DNA from: Paenibacillus_F sp047238265
GTDB taxonomy: Bacteria > Bacillota > Bacilli > Paenibacillales > NBRC-103111
NCBI RefSeq assembly: GCF_047238265.1
Contig: NZ_JBDFMM010000002.1
Span: forward strand, 1 to 64,000
Direction of reading: 5' to 3'
DNA: 64,000 nt
Shown: positions 41,915-49,235 of the stretch, piece after piece
Layout: each line of letters opens with the position of its first letter
How positions within the stretch are numbered: the stretch's first letter is position 1
Position numbers and translations under genes: made by a program
The notes under the pieces: generated by a model
Told to the model about the DNA's origin: nothing
What the model saw: only the letters and a program-made list of their open reading frames with translations
Database searches by the model: none

Positions 41915-44002
41915 ATGGCTAAACTGACAAACGTAATTACCATATCTGAGGACGTTATCACTGTGGAAGGCGTACGTTACGTCAAAACGACGGAAGCAGC
42001 GAAAGGCGGCGACATCGTCCGTTCTAATAATCAGAGACTTTATCTAGACGTCAGCATTAACTCTTATTACGCAGTCGTAGAATCTGGGGGAGACGTTTAT
42101 TTCAGGGACAACGGCGAGGATATTCGTAGATTGTGCGGTAAGAGGGGGCTTAAAGTAGACCCACAATATTTTACTGTATACCGTCGCGAGGCAGCGGCCC
42201 AATATCGCGAGGTCAATCGTGCGGCTAAAGTGGGCGAACGTATTCGGATCGTAGCCCGAGATTCTTCCGACGAACCGTATAACAACGGCGACGAGTTTAC
42301 GGTAAATAGTGTCGATGACGACGGATCGGACGACGTGCGCATTACTTGCGATGGACGTGATTCCAAACTGGTCGAACGCAAAGAATACGTCGTCCTGGAG
42401 CCGATCACGGCATACCGCGAGGTTAAGCGCGAAGCGAAGAAGGGCGAGCTTATTCGTATTGTTGCTTGCGACGAAGGAGAAGAAGCCTACGAAAACGGTG
42501 CCGAATTTGTCGTCAACGACGCTTCTTCCTGGCTCGTTCGTGTTAAAGCTGCTGGTCGCGACACTTACCCAGTATGTCACAGAGAGTACGTCGTCCTGGA
42601 GCCGATCCCAGCAGGCTCTGGTGTTAAGCGCAAAGCGAAGAAAGGCGAGCGTATCTGTATTGTCAGTCGTGCCCGTGGCGAAAGGGAATATGAGAACGGC
42701 GCCGAGTTTGTCGTCAACGAAGTGGATTATTATGTAAGAGTTTCGGCGGGGAGTCGCGACGACTATCCTGTGCAGCATGACGAATATGTCGTGCTGGAGC
42801 CGATCGAAGCGCCTGGGACGGCGCAACTGCTCGAACAAAAACGCGCTGAACTCGCCGAGCTGGAGCGTAAGCTGGCGGAGGAGCAACGTCTGAAAGTCGG
42901 AGAGTATGCGAAGGTTATCCGTAAGGGTGCGGGGCACTCGGCCGATATCAGGGCTTTCGTTAAAGTACTCGAAGATGACGGACCCGGCGACCGCAAGCCG
43001 TTCCGTTGCGAGAATGTGGACGGCTCCGAGTTGCGCGCTCCGTGGTTCGCGGAAGGCGACCTGCAACGCGCGACTGCCGAAGAGATTGCGGAAATTACGC
43101 GTCTGAAAGTCGGGGATTTCGTGAAGGTTCTGAACAGCGGCACGCTCACGAACGGCGGGGAAGTTCCTACGGGTGAGATCGCGAAAGTTACTGCTGACGA
43201 CCGAACCGCCATCCCTTTCGAAATTGAATCGATCAAGACAGGTAAAAAGGCGTGGGCGGAGAAGTCTCATATCCGACGCGCAACTCCCGAAGAAGTCGCG
43301 GCTGCCTCACGATTAAAGGTCGGCGAATACGCTAAAGTCGTTAACCTCGACTGGACGCAGTATTCCAAAGGAGACATCGTCAAACTCGTCAAAGATGACC
43401 ACACGCGCCGTCCTTTCCTTACTGAACGTGTTTCTGACGGGTTGACGCAATGGTTATGTGAGGCTGACGTGGTCCGCGCCACTCCGGAAGAAGTCGAAGC
43501 TGCGCAGAAACCTCGTATCAAGGTCGGCGATTACGTTAAGCTGCAAATTTCCGAAGGTAAGCGTCCGCGAAACGGTTGGGCGGGCGTGAGTAACGGGGAT
43601 GTTGGGAAAGTTCTCGCAGTATCGGGCGATGACCTGCGTATCAAATTCGAGAATCATCCGAATTGGGGCGGGGTAATCTCTGAGGTCGTGCTGCTAACGG
43701 AAGAAGAAGCGCAGGCAGAGGTTAAAAAAGCCGAAGAAACATCGAGATGGGCGGCATTTGGCAGGGAAGTCAACGAGTTTAAAGTCGGGGACGTCGTGAG
43801 GTTCCTGGGGTATGACGGCATGCACGGTCTGCACGACTATAAAGGTATGACCACTACGATTACCGATATTAGGATCGATCCCGATGTTTATTACGAATTG
43901 GACAAGCCCTCTTTCGTTCGCAATATTTACGGAACGTGGACGAAGGCACACCAGATCGAGCTTGTGACGCCTGTCGAATCCGTCTTCCCGAAATCAGCGT
44001 AA
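41915..44002 (+). CDS. Large SH3-like tandem-repeat protein
   Basis: The 695-residue protein is built from repeats. After an N-terminal module, three about 65-residue units (roughly residues 95-300) each run from 'KR.AKKGE.I.IV' through 'YENGAEFVVN' to 'EYVVLEPI'. A short Leu/Glu coiled coil (about 305-328) follows. Then come five units of 65-75 residues, starting RLKVGEYAKV, RLKVGDFVKV, RLKVGEYAKV, RIKVGDYVKL and FKVGDVVRFL, four of them ending in (R)ATPEEV-like links or similar acidic sequence. Such 'KVGD..K' units are typical of KOW/SH3-like barrels. Substrate or partner is unknown; wall, nucleic-acid or polymerase binding are all possible. AAAGGAG precedes the ATG. Confidence 0.72.
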   Translation: MAKLTNVITISEDVITVEGVRYVKTTEAAKGGDIVRSNNQRLYLDVSINSYYAVVESGGDVYFRDNGEDIRRLCGKRGLKVDPQYFTVYRREAAAQYREVNRAAKVGERIRIVARDSSDEPYNNGDEFTVNSVDDDGSDDVRITCDGRDSKLVERKEYVVLEPITAYREVKREAKKGELIRIVACDEGEEAYENGAEFVVNDASSWLVRVKAAGRDTYPVCHREYVVLEPIPAGSGVKRKAKKGERICIVSRARGEREYENGAEFVVNEVDYYVRVSAGSRDDYPVQHDEYVVLEPIEAPGTAQLLEQKRAELAELERKLAEEQRLKVGEYAKVIRKGAGHSADIRAFVKVLEDDGPGDRKPFRCENVDGSELRAPWFAEGDLQRATAEEIAEITRLKVGDFVKVLNSGTLTNGGEVPTGEIAKVTADDRTAIPFEIESIKTGKKAWAEKSHIRRATPEEVAAASRLKVGEYAKVVNLDWTQYSKGDIVKLVKDDHTRRPFLTERVSDGLTQWLCEADVVRATPEEVEAAQKPRIKVGDYVKLQISEGKRPRNGWAGVSNGDVGKVLAVSGDDLRIKFENHPNWGGVISEVVLLTEEEAQAEVKKAEETSRWAAFGREVNEFKVGDVVRFLGYDGMHGLHDYKGMTTTITDIRIDPDVYYELDKPSFVRNIYGTWTKAHQIELVTPVESVFPKSA

Positions 44003-44045
44003 TAAGGAGGGGTCGCGTATCCAATGGGTAATATGGGCGCTTGTT

Positions 44046-44471
44046 ATGCTGCACGGCAGTATGGGCGACTTAGTAACCGTCGGAACGACTTCTCCCCAGC
44101 TGGCCGCGAATGCTCAACCCGAAAACGTTACTAGCGGTCCAAAACCGCAGGCGACGAAGAAGCCCTCCGGGAAGTCCACGGTTCGACGCGAGGTTTATAA
44201 CGTAACCGCGTACTCCCTGGGGGACTCATCGACGCCAACGCACGGAGTTACGGCGAGTGGCGAGCGTGTTCAGGAAGGCCGTACAATTGCGTGCCCACGT
44301 GAATTACCGTTCGGTACGGAGATTTATATACCTTACCTCGATAACACGTACGTTTGTACGGACCGCGGAGGCGCGATAACGGCGGGGCATCTGGATGTTT
44401 ATTTTGAACGATTATCAGATACACGCAAGTTTGGGCGCAGGTGGCTGGAGGTCGAAGTCAGAAGAAAGTAA
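44046..44471 (+). CDS. 3D-domain protein (MltA/Rpf-related fold)
   Basis: The 141-residue product has a C-terminal 3D domain: VTAYSLGDSSTPTHGVTASG, then GTEIYIPYLDNTYVCTDRGG and GHLDVYF, supplying the three conserved Asp. In host proteins such as YuiC and YocH this domain cleaves glycan strands. The first 45 residues are a Pro/Ser/Lys linker. The start is unclear: the strong AAGGAGGGG at 44004 is 6 bases from an in-frame ATC (44019) and 11 from an out-of-frame ATG. Reading from ATC would add a hydrophobic stretch (QWVIWALVM) like a signal sequence. Confidence 0.75.
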   Translation: MLHGSMGDLVTVGTTSPQLAANAQPENVTSGPKPQATKKPSGKSTVRREVYNVTAYSLGDSSTPTHGVTASGERVQEGRTIACPRELPFGTEIYIPYLDNTYVCTDRGGAITAGHLDVYFERLSDTRKFGRRWLEVEVRRK

Positions 44472-44508
44472 AAAAAGAGGGGTCGGACAATGCGTCCGGC
44501 TCCTCTTA
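44470..44508. terminator. Long terminator hairpin between convergent genes
   Basis: A 14-base stem (44476-44489 with 44495-44508, two G-T pairs). The minus strand has seven T directly after it, so it mainly ends the minus-strand regulator gene, whose stop lies in the stem. Confidence 0.85.
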
Positions 44509-44838
44509 TTCGTTAAACTCGATTATCTCCGAAATACTTTTGATTCCCAGGCATTGCGCAACCTTCGTTATATGGCCGAGGTTAATGTTAATCTGGCGTA
44601 ACTTCACCAGTTCTGACACGCTATTAGGCCGAAGTCCTGTAAGCTGCGCGAGCTGCGTCTGGGTCATAGGAGAATAGTCATCCTTTGCGTATAAAGAGAG
44701 CTTATCGTACTCATCTTTCGAAATAAATTCAAAAGGTTTACCGTCGACGTCCATACTCGCCTGTTTGTGTACGTAATATTTATTAAGGATCTCTTTAAGA
44801 TTCGATTTTAAATTATGGTTCTGTTCAGTTGCTACCAT
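44506..44838 (-). CDS. XRE/Cro-like helix-turn-helix regulator
   Basis: The 110-residue protein has an XRE-type helix-turn-helix in its C-terminal half (TQTQLAQLTGLRPNSVSELV, residues about 60-79) followed by HITKVAQCLGIKSISEII, as in Cro/cI-like regulators. The N-terminal half is charged and helical, possibly for dimerisation. It is divergent from the S1-domain gene at 45021, with overlapping promoters, the classic position of a phage switch repressor. It may bind the CGGAWWAWCG sites in phage promoters (inference). Confidence 0.82.
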   Translation of the reverse strand: MVATEQNHNLKSNLKEILNKYYVHKQASMDVDGKPFEFISKDEYDKLSLYAKDDYSPMTQTQLAQLTGLRPNSVSELVKLRQININLGHITKVAQCLGIKSISEIIEFNE

Positions 44839-44854
44839 CTTTAGACAACCCCTT

Positions 44855-44874
44855 ATATCGGATAAACGTTATAT
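44855..44874. promoter_or_regulatory. Candidate operator in the divergent region
   Basis: ATATCGGATAAACGTTATAT matches the core seen in the spacers of the promoters at 17284, 46243, 47505 and 48649, and on the minus strand at 52148 and 52814. Here it sits between the regulator gene and its -10 box. Confidence 0.6.
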
Positions 44875-44902
44875 TGATATTTTAAACTGTATCATGTATA
44901 AT
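44874..44902 (+). promoter_or_regulatory. Rightward promoter for the S1-domain gene
   Basis: TTGATA - 17 bases - TATAAT (44897-44902). It overlaps head-on with the leftward promoter. Confidence 0.75.
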
Positions 44903-44907
44903 TGCAA
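44879..44907 (-). promoter_or_regulatory. Leftward promoter for the regulator gene
   Basis: On the minus strand TTGCAA (44902-44907) is 17 bases from TAAAAT (44879-44884). Both boxes lie inside or at the edge of the rightward promoter, so only one can be used at a time. Confidence 0.65.
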
Positions 44908-45020
44908 GTGTCCGAGCCATTCGTTTATGTAATTCCTGTAAAGGGTAATTCTGGATGATGGGTAATTAGAATCGACTAGTCTCACAAACTAAAAATGAAA
45001 ACAAGGGGGACATTAGGACC

Positions 45021-45902
45021 ATGCCTGCCGCCGCAACCAATCGCAACAACTTTCCCTATTGGAAGCTCGCGCTCGCCTCGCTAATTCTCGAAAAGGGCAA
45101 ATTTCCGGACGGAGAGACAACCGAAAAGCTCAAAGAGTTCGCGGACGAACACGACGCTAATTTCTCAACTGTTCGAACAACGTACTACAAGTATCAAACG
45201 GAAATTCCCACAGAAGTAAAAGAGGCTCTAGCAGCTGCGCAAAACGAAGATCCAAACGTACATAATGCCGTCCTGGTAAATAGGGAGGAAGGCATTAACC
45301 AAGCTGAGGAACCTCACGACTCAATTGCTGACGTATACCCCGAAAAGTCGATAATCGAGGTCGAGGTTACGCATGTTCTCGCGCATGGCGCCGTGGTAGT
45401 TACAAAAGACGCCAACCGACAAGAGGGATTTATTTACGTTGGAGATATCGCAAAAAAGTGGGTAAACAACGTTCACAAGTATTTTAAACCAGGCGACACC
45501 ACGTGGGCAATGGTAAAAAATTATGACGCCCAAAAGAAGCAAATTATGCTATCTACTCGCAACCTACCTTCCAGCGCCAAGAAAGAACAGGAGACTACGA
45601 CGATTAGAACGTCTGTAACCGCCGAGTCTCCGCAGCCTGCGAAAGAAGCGCCTATTCCGACTGATACGGGGGTTTCTCTGGCGTCTCCTGACGTGAACGA
45701 CCTGCGAGGATTTGTAAAAGGTGTTATAGGATACGACCCCTCAGCAGCTGCTGTCGATAAGTTCCTATCTCTATTCACCACACACGGCGTATTTAAAACG
45801 TCTATTGCAATGGCGAAGGTTTCCGAAACGTTCGAGGTCGACCTGGGCCTCTTACTAGCGGAGAGAGTGGGGGCAGCGCTGAAAAGCGAATTTCCCTCAT
45901 GA
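45021..45902 (+). CDS. S1 RNA-binding-domain protein
   Basis: The 293-residue protein has an N-terminal helical domain (residues 1-70) and an S1/OB domain at about 110-185 (IEVEVTHVLAHGAVVVTKDA ... GFIYVGDIA ... IMLSTRNL). A Ser/Thr/Pro linker and a C-terminal helical domain follow. S1 domains bind RNA; here it may act as a transcription or translation regulator expressed opposite the repressor. GGGGGACATTAGGACC precedes the ATG. It is not a ribosomal S1, which has several copies. Confidence 0.72.
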   Translation: MPAAATNRNNFPYWKLALASLILEKGKFPDGETTEKLKEFADEHDANFSTVRTTYYKYQTEIPTEVKEALAAAQNEDPNVHNAVLVNREEGINQAEEPHDSIADVYPEKSIIEVEVTHVLAHGAVVVTKDANRQEGFIYVGDIAKKWVNNVHKYFKPGDTTWAMVKNYDAQKKQIMLSTRNLPSSAKKEQETTTIRTSVTAESPQPAKEAPIPTDTGVSLASPDVNDLRGFVKGVIGYDPSAAAVDKFLSLFTTHGVFKTSIAMAKVSETFEVDLGLLLAERVGAALKSEFPS

Positions 45903-45999
45903 CGGGGTCACCTATAAATCTACGAAACATCTGCTCAAAAGGTTACAAGAGCGGACGAAGATCATCATAGTTGACCCTCGTCGTGATATCGACCTGCTC

Positions 46000-46203
46000 A
46001 TGAAAAGCGGCGAGGTGATTTACCTTGGACAACGCGCAAGGCTCGTGAAGATGGGAGATTTCGTTTTCCCATGTAGACAGCCCTATCGTTCGTGCAAGGG
46101 CTGGGATACCCGGCATTATAACGTTCTAACTGCGCTTAAAAAAGAGTGGGTCATACCGAGATTAGACAGAATAATTAGACGATATGAGCTGGAGTCCGGA
46201 TAG
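46000..46203 (+). CDS. Hypothetical protein (start uncertain)
   Basis: From ATG 46000 the product is 67 residues (MKSGEVIYLGQRARLVKMGD...). Protein-like sequence extends upstream in frame to about 45901 (DGVTYKSTKHLLKRLQE) with no usual start codon, and abuts the S1 gene stop. A start at a rare codon or a +1 frameshift from the S1 gene (TTT CCC TCA TGA) are possible explanations. It ends in a terminator hairpin. Confidence 0.5.
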   Translation: MKSGEVIYLGQRARLVKMGDFVFPCRQPYRSCKGWDTRHYNVLTALKKEWVIPRLDRIIRRYELESG

Positions 46204-46220
46204 GACCTCGGCTCTTTTTT
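46186..46220 (+). terminator. Intrinsic terminator
   Basis: Twelve-base arms (46186-46197 with 46203-46214, one mismatch, two G-T pairs) and six T. It overlaps the end of the preceding gene. Confidence 0.82.
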
Positions 46221-46242
46221 ATGAAAAGACTACAATTATCGC

Positions 46243-46271
46243 TTGACTTTATATCGGATTATCGTTATTCT
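46243..46271 (+). promoter_or_regulatory. Sigma-A-like promoter with operator core
   Basis: TTGACT - 17 bases - TATTCT. Spacer contains ATCGGATTATCGT. The leader of the transcript carries AAGCGAAACGGAG (46292-46304). Confidence 0.8.
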
Positions 46272-46313
46272 GTTATTGAAAGGTAAATAAACAAGCGAAA
46301 CGGAGTGACTACT

Positions 46314-46967
46314 GTGACAATTCTTACAGTTAAAGAGGCCGAAGGAAGAATTACTGAAATTGAACATGACATCGAGAAGTATAAAAATGAGCTGCTGGCA
46401 CGTTCTAAAGATCTAGTAAAAGGGGTAGAAAAAGGACTCGCAAAAAATAAGCTCGACGGAATCGGCCACCTGACTTGGATGGTCGACGCGGCAATGAAAT
46501 CGATCCGGCAGCACGAACGATTCCTAAAGGATGCGCACCATCGTCTAGTTGACGCCCAGCGCGCGGAGCTAGGTCACGGAGAAATTATTGAATGGCTGCA
46601 TGAAATGTATCGTGCCGACATTAAATGGCACCGGGAGTTGCGGGAGAAATGGGTGGGAATCAGCTCATCAGGCTTTCGGCAGCTCATCCAAGATAAAGCA
46701 ATCACGGCCTCAGACGCGGCGTTCGCAGAAATGGATGAGGAGAAAGCTGCAACCGTATTTCGACGGGATCTCGATACCCGGTACAATCAGCTTATTGACA
46801 AGGTAACGAAGAAAACTGGAATTATCGAGCAAATGAACGTGTATCGGAATCCTAATGGCGGCCTTGATGGTACGGTTCAAGGGCAAAAAGGCAGTGTACG
46901 TCTTGAAACGATTCTCGCTGGAGGGTACAACATTCAACGTTTACATTACCGCACAATCTTAAAATGA
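46314..46967 (+). CDS. Hypothetical coiled-coil protein
   Basis: The 217-residue product starts at GTG 46314, 10 bases after CGGAG. Residues 10-100 are helical and charged (ITEIEHDIEKYKNELLARSK). The C-terminal third is compact, ending GGYNIQRLHYRTILK. No known family. It is the first gene of an operon under the operator-bearing promoter. Confidence 0.65.
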   Translation: MTILTVKEAEGRITEIEHDIEKYKNELLARSKDLVKGVEKGLAKNKLDGIGHLTWMVDAAMKSIRQHERFLKDAHHRLVDAQRAELGHGEIIEWLHEMYRADIKWHRELREKWVGISSSGFRQLIQDKAITASDAAFAEMDEEKAATVFRRDLDTRYNQLIDKVTKKTGIIEQMNVYRNPNGGLDGTVQGQKGSVRLETILAGGYNIQRLHYRTILK

Positions 46968-46973
46968 GCCGAA

Positions 46974-47034
46974 ACCGGGCGCGTCCCGGTCGTCGTGGAA
47001 CGATCCCCACGGCCTGACGATGGCAGATCATCGT
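46974..47034 (+). other. Three consecutive RNA hairpins
   Basis: ACCGGG/CCCGGT (46974-46990), a seven-base stem (46992-46998 with 47007-47013) and ACGATG/CATCGT (47017-47034) follow one another without gaps of more than a few bases. They lie between two genes and just before the leader TAAGCGAAACGGAG. No T-run, so not a terminator; possibly an RNA-processing or translational control element. Confidence 0.55.
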
Positions 47035-47065
47035 AGCATTTATAAGCGAAACGGAGACGATATTC

Positions 47066-47227
47066 ATGCACTATCGAGTTGCGTGTAAAAACAGCGTCGG
47101 AGAGCGCCTATTCCTCAATGTTTATAACGTCAGCAGCGAGGAAGAGATCCGGGGGAAGATCCGGCCGTATACCTACGTTTCCCATCGTGAGCTAAAGCCG
47201 TTAAAGCCGAGGAGGGCAAACCGATGA
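47066..47227 (+). CDS. Hypothetical microprotein
   Basis: A 53-residue basic protein (MHYRVACKNSVGERLFLNVY...) with the leader AAGCGAAACGGAG and a site 10 bases ahead of the ATG. It overlaps the next gene by four bases (ATGA). Function unknown. Confidence 0.65.
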   Translation: MHYRVACKNSVGERLFLNVYNVSSEEEIRGKIRPYTYVSHRELKPLKPRRANR

Positions 47228-47463
47228 AAAATACGAATCAATGGCTCGCCTTCCTCCGGGGCAGCGAAGGGTCTATGCTGTCCTTGACGACGAAAGGCGT
47301 TTACCAACTAATCGACCGTGTAATTTCATATCGAGTCACTAATGGCCTAGCGCCGGATGCCGAGATAGACGGGGAATGGTACTGCACGCTCAGGGACGAA
47401 CTATTTGCGCCGGAGTTAGAAGGGGTAACGTGGGTGTATATAAAAGAAATGCCGGGGGAGTAA
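47224..47463 (+). CDS. Hypothetical protein
   Basis: The 79-residue product (MKNTNQWLAFLRGSEGSMLS...) has alternating Trp/Tyr and acidic residues, no known family. AAGCCGAGGAGGG lies upstream in the previous gene. A strong terminator overlaps its end. Confidence 0.65.
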   Translation: MKNTNQWLAFLRGSEGSMLSLTTKGVYQLIDRVISYRVTNGLAPDAEIDGEWYCTLRDELFAPELEGVTWVYIKEMPGE

Positions 47464-47477
47464 TCCTCCGGTTTTTT
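47452..47477 (+). terminator. Intrinsic terminator
   Basis: Eight-base stem (47452-47459 with 47464-47471, one G-T pair), loop GTAA, six T. Confidence 0.88.
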
Positions 47478-47504
47478 GTGTGTGAAGTAATGTTTTATTT
47501 TCGC

Positions 47505-47533
47505 TTGACATAATATCCGTTTATCGTTATTCT
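47505..47533 (+). promoter_or_regulatory. Sigma-A-like promoter with operator core
   Basis: TTGACA - 17 bases - TATTCT, with ATCCGTTTATCGT in the spacer. It directs the 47576 microprotein. Confidence 0.8.
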
Positions 47534-47575
47534 GTTATTAAAGTTATTTTAAAAAAGAAAAGTGAGGCCGATATA

Positions 47576-47764
47576 ATGTGTGGTATACTTTCTGATAGTC
47601 TTCAATACGCGGGGGAGTCGGTTTCGTTTCAAAATTCCCGACGTACAGAGATCGATGTTCGTTCTATTCTGGAGATTCTGGCTATTGGCCGGGAGGACGC
47701 ATTCCCCTGGATAGGAGCAGACACACGCGAGTTACATACACGACAAAAAGGGCCGGAGGTATAA
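47576..47764 (+). CDS. Hypothetical microprotein
   Basis: A 62-residue protein (MCGILSDSLQYAGESVSFQN...) directly behind an operator-type promoter. AGTGAGGCCG precedes the ATG. No known motif. Its monocistronic unit between a promoter and a terminator makes it likely to be expressed. Confidence 0.6.
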   Translation: MCGILSDSLQYAGESVSFQNSRRTEIDVRSILEILAIGREDAFPWIGADTRELHTRQKGPEV

Positions 47765-47780
47765 ACCTCGCGGCCTTTAC
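47749..47780. terminator. Bidirectional terminator
   Basis: Nested stems GGCCG/CGGCC and GAGGT/ACCTC (47751-47775) with AAAAAG before and TTTACTTT after. It ends both the plus-strand microprotein and the minus-strand gene. Confidence 0.85.
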
Positions 47781-47781
47781 T

Positions 47782-48540
47782 TTATACATTAGGTACCCAT
47801 TCGTGTTGACATTTCGCGTTATTCGCGTTGACGGTCCAATCCGTAAGGCAGTGCTTACAGTACCGGGACTTGTCTACCCTCAGCTCAATTTCCCACGGCT
47901 CAAACATATTAAACACGTTCCAGAAGACCTTATAAACGTTTCCCTCGTCGTCGGTCGCCCCCGCATAGTACTGGAGTTCCCCTGCAACAGAGGAGTAAAC
48001 GACTGGTCGGTTAATGATCGTTAGCGTCTCTCCGTTAAAGGTAACTTCACGACCATACGGCGTAAACTGGGCACGTCCGAAGTACTCACGTGTGCTATCC
48101 CGATCACTGTGCCCTATTTTAAAAATTGCGTGTGGGGCAGGCCATACGAAAGTTCCGGCAGCCTCATCCGCATAGAATTCGCTAAAATCCCATGTTATGC
48201 CATAATGATTCGATAATTTATTCTTAGGAACTTGATTGACGTAGAAAAGAGTAATCTTGTTCTTATCTTTGTATTTGCCTCCGCTGCCGCTATAACCTGC
48301 GTGTACAAGCGTCATGCCGTCGTAATGGACTTCGTCTACACTTCTCCAGTTTCTCATAATAATTTCTCCTTCGTCTTTTTGTGGTAGTTCAATTATCCAG
48401 GCGCCCTGGTCGAGTTTAGCGTTGAGGTCGCCGCGCTCGCACTGTCGTTGAATTTTTCGCAGTACGGAGCGATCTGACGGGTCGAGGCCCAGAAATATAG
48501 CATAACCGCGTACTGTTGTAACTCTGCTTAGAGAAGACAC
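47782..48540 (-). CDS. Putative autoregulated DNA-binding protein
   Basis: The 252-residue protein starts at GTG 48540, with AAGGAGG 8 bases upstream. Residues 1-50 (RVTTVRGYAIFLGLDPSDRS ... GAWIIELPQ) resemble a small winged or excisionase-like helix-turn-helix. The C-terminal end has CKHC and CQHEW, a possible zinc site. The large beta-rich middle is unlike known repressors. The promoter region carries two copies of a near-palindrome, as expected for autoregulation. Function inferred; it may also be a cargo gene. Confidence 0.6.
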   Translation of the reverse strand: MSSLSRVTTVRGYAIFLGLDPSDRSVLRKIQRQCERGDLNAKLDQGAWIIELPQKDEGEIIMRNWRSVDEVHYDGMTLVHAGYSGSGGKYKDKNKITLFYVNQVPKNKLSNHYGITWDFSEFYADEAAGTFVWPAPHAIFKIGHSDRDSTREYFGRAQFTPYGREVTFNGETLTIINRPVVYSSVAGELQYYAGATDDEGNVYKVFWNVFNMFEPWEIELRVDKSRYCKHCLTDWTVNANNAKCQHEWVPNV

Positions 48541-48555
48541 TGGGGACCTCCTTAT

Positions 48556-48612
48556 CTGTCGCGATTGCGACTTAACTAACCTGATATTACCATGCTGTCG
48601 CGATTGCGTCAA
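48556..48612 (-). promoter_or_regulatory. Minus-strand promoter flanked by two operator copies
   Basis: On the minus strand TTGACG (48607-48612) is 17 bases from TAATAT (48584-48589). CTGTCGCGATTGCG occurs at 48556-48569 and 48595-48608, 39 bases apart: one in the spacer, one in the leader. TCGCGATTGCGA is close to a perfect palindrome. Confidence 0.75.
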
Positions 48613-48648
48613 CTAATTTTATCGAAAAAAAAAAGCTTGTTTTCACTG

Positions 48649-48677
48649 TTGACTTAATATCGGAATATCGTTATACT
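48649..48677 (+). promoter_or_regulatory. Sigma-A-like promoter with operator core
   Basis: TTGACT - 17 bases - TATACT; spacer holds ATCGGAATATCGT. It drives the operon of microproteins from 48718. Confidence 0.8.
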
Positions 48678-48717
48678 GTTAATTGTAAGGCGAAACAATA
48701 TCAAGGAGGACGAGTAA

Positions 48718-48927
48718 ATGAAGCAAGACGACCAAATCGAGCAGGTGTTCACCTTCGTGAACGACGGCAGCCGACGGGTAGCTGAACAGGACGAACCGGA
48801 GATCGTCCAAGAAACGCCCGAAGAGAAGCAAGAGCGTGACGACGAGTATGGGGTGTTTATGCTCCTAGTCGGCGCAATTCTCGGGACCATGTTCACATTC
48901 GCAATGATCCGAATTTTAGGCTTCTAA
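48718..48927 (+). CDS. Single-pass membrane microprotein
   Basis: The 69-residue product has an acidic soluble N-terminus (QETPEEKQERDDEYG) and one C-terminal membrane helix (VFMLLVGAILGTMFTFAMIR, about residues 46-65). AAGGAGG lies 7 bases ahead. It may be a tail-anchored modifier of the host membrane. Function unknown. Confidence 0.65.
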   Translation: MKQDDQIEQVFTFVNDGSRRVAEQDEPEIVQETPEEKQERDDEYGVFMLLVGAILGTMFTFAMIRILGF

Positions 48928-48952
48928 AACGGACAAGGCGAGAAAGACGGAG

Positions 48953-49211
48953 GGGCGCCGAAAGGCGTCTCCTTCGAAAAAAAAATATACGATAGCAACG
49001 GAGGAAAGATCGGTATGACGATTGCAGTTGGCAAAATGATTTCCGATGTAGCATTGATAACGGCTACGGGATTGCAAAATCAATTAAATGAAGCACTGTC
49101 CAAGGGGGATTTGGTTAAAGCAAAGATTTTCAAGAAGCAACTAACTAAAGCATTGAAAGATTACTACGGCATCTGAATAAGTAGGGCGCCGAAAGGCGTC
49201 TCCTTCGAAAA
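48953..49211 (+). repeat. 28-bp hairpin repeat, two copies
   Basis: Identical 28-base units at 48953-48980 and 49184-49211, each just upstream of a microprotein gene. Each folds into GGCGCC-GAAA-GGCGTC (with one G-T pair) followed by TCCTTCGAAAA. The GAAA tetraloop and exact repetition suggest an RNA element (stabiliser or processing site) rather than a terminator. Confidence 0.8.
49015..49176 (+). CDS. Hypothetical microprotein
   Basis: A 53-residue helical protein (MTIAVGKMISDVALITATGL...) behind the first hairpin repeat, with ACGGAGGAAAG before the ATG. Basic C-terminus. No known family. Confidence 0.6.
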   Translation: MTIAVGKMISDVALITATGLQNQLNEALSKGDLVKAKIFKKQLTKALKDYYGI

Positions 49212-49235
49212 ATAAACTAGAGGAGCGAATTTACT

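Noticed and set aside
42044..43270. Long minus-strand open frame (408 codons) opposite the SH3-like repeat gene
   Set aside because: It mirrors the repeats of the plus-strand gene, has no ribosome site and gives a low-complexity Phe/Arg/Asn-rich protein. A by-product of codon use in the repeated gene.
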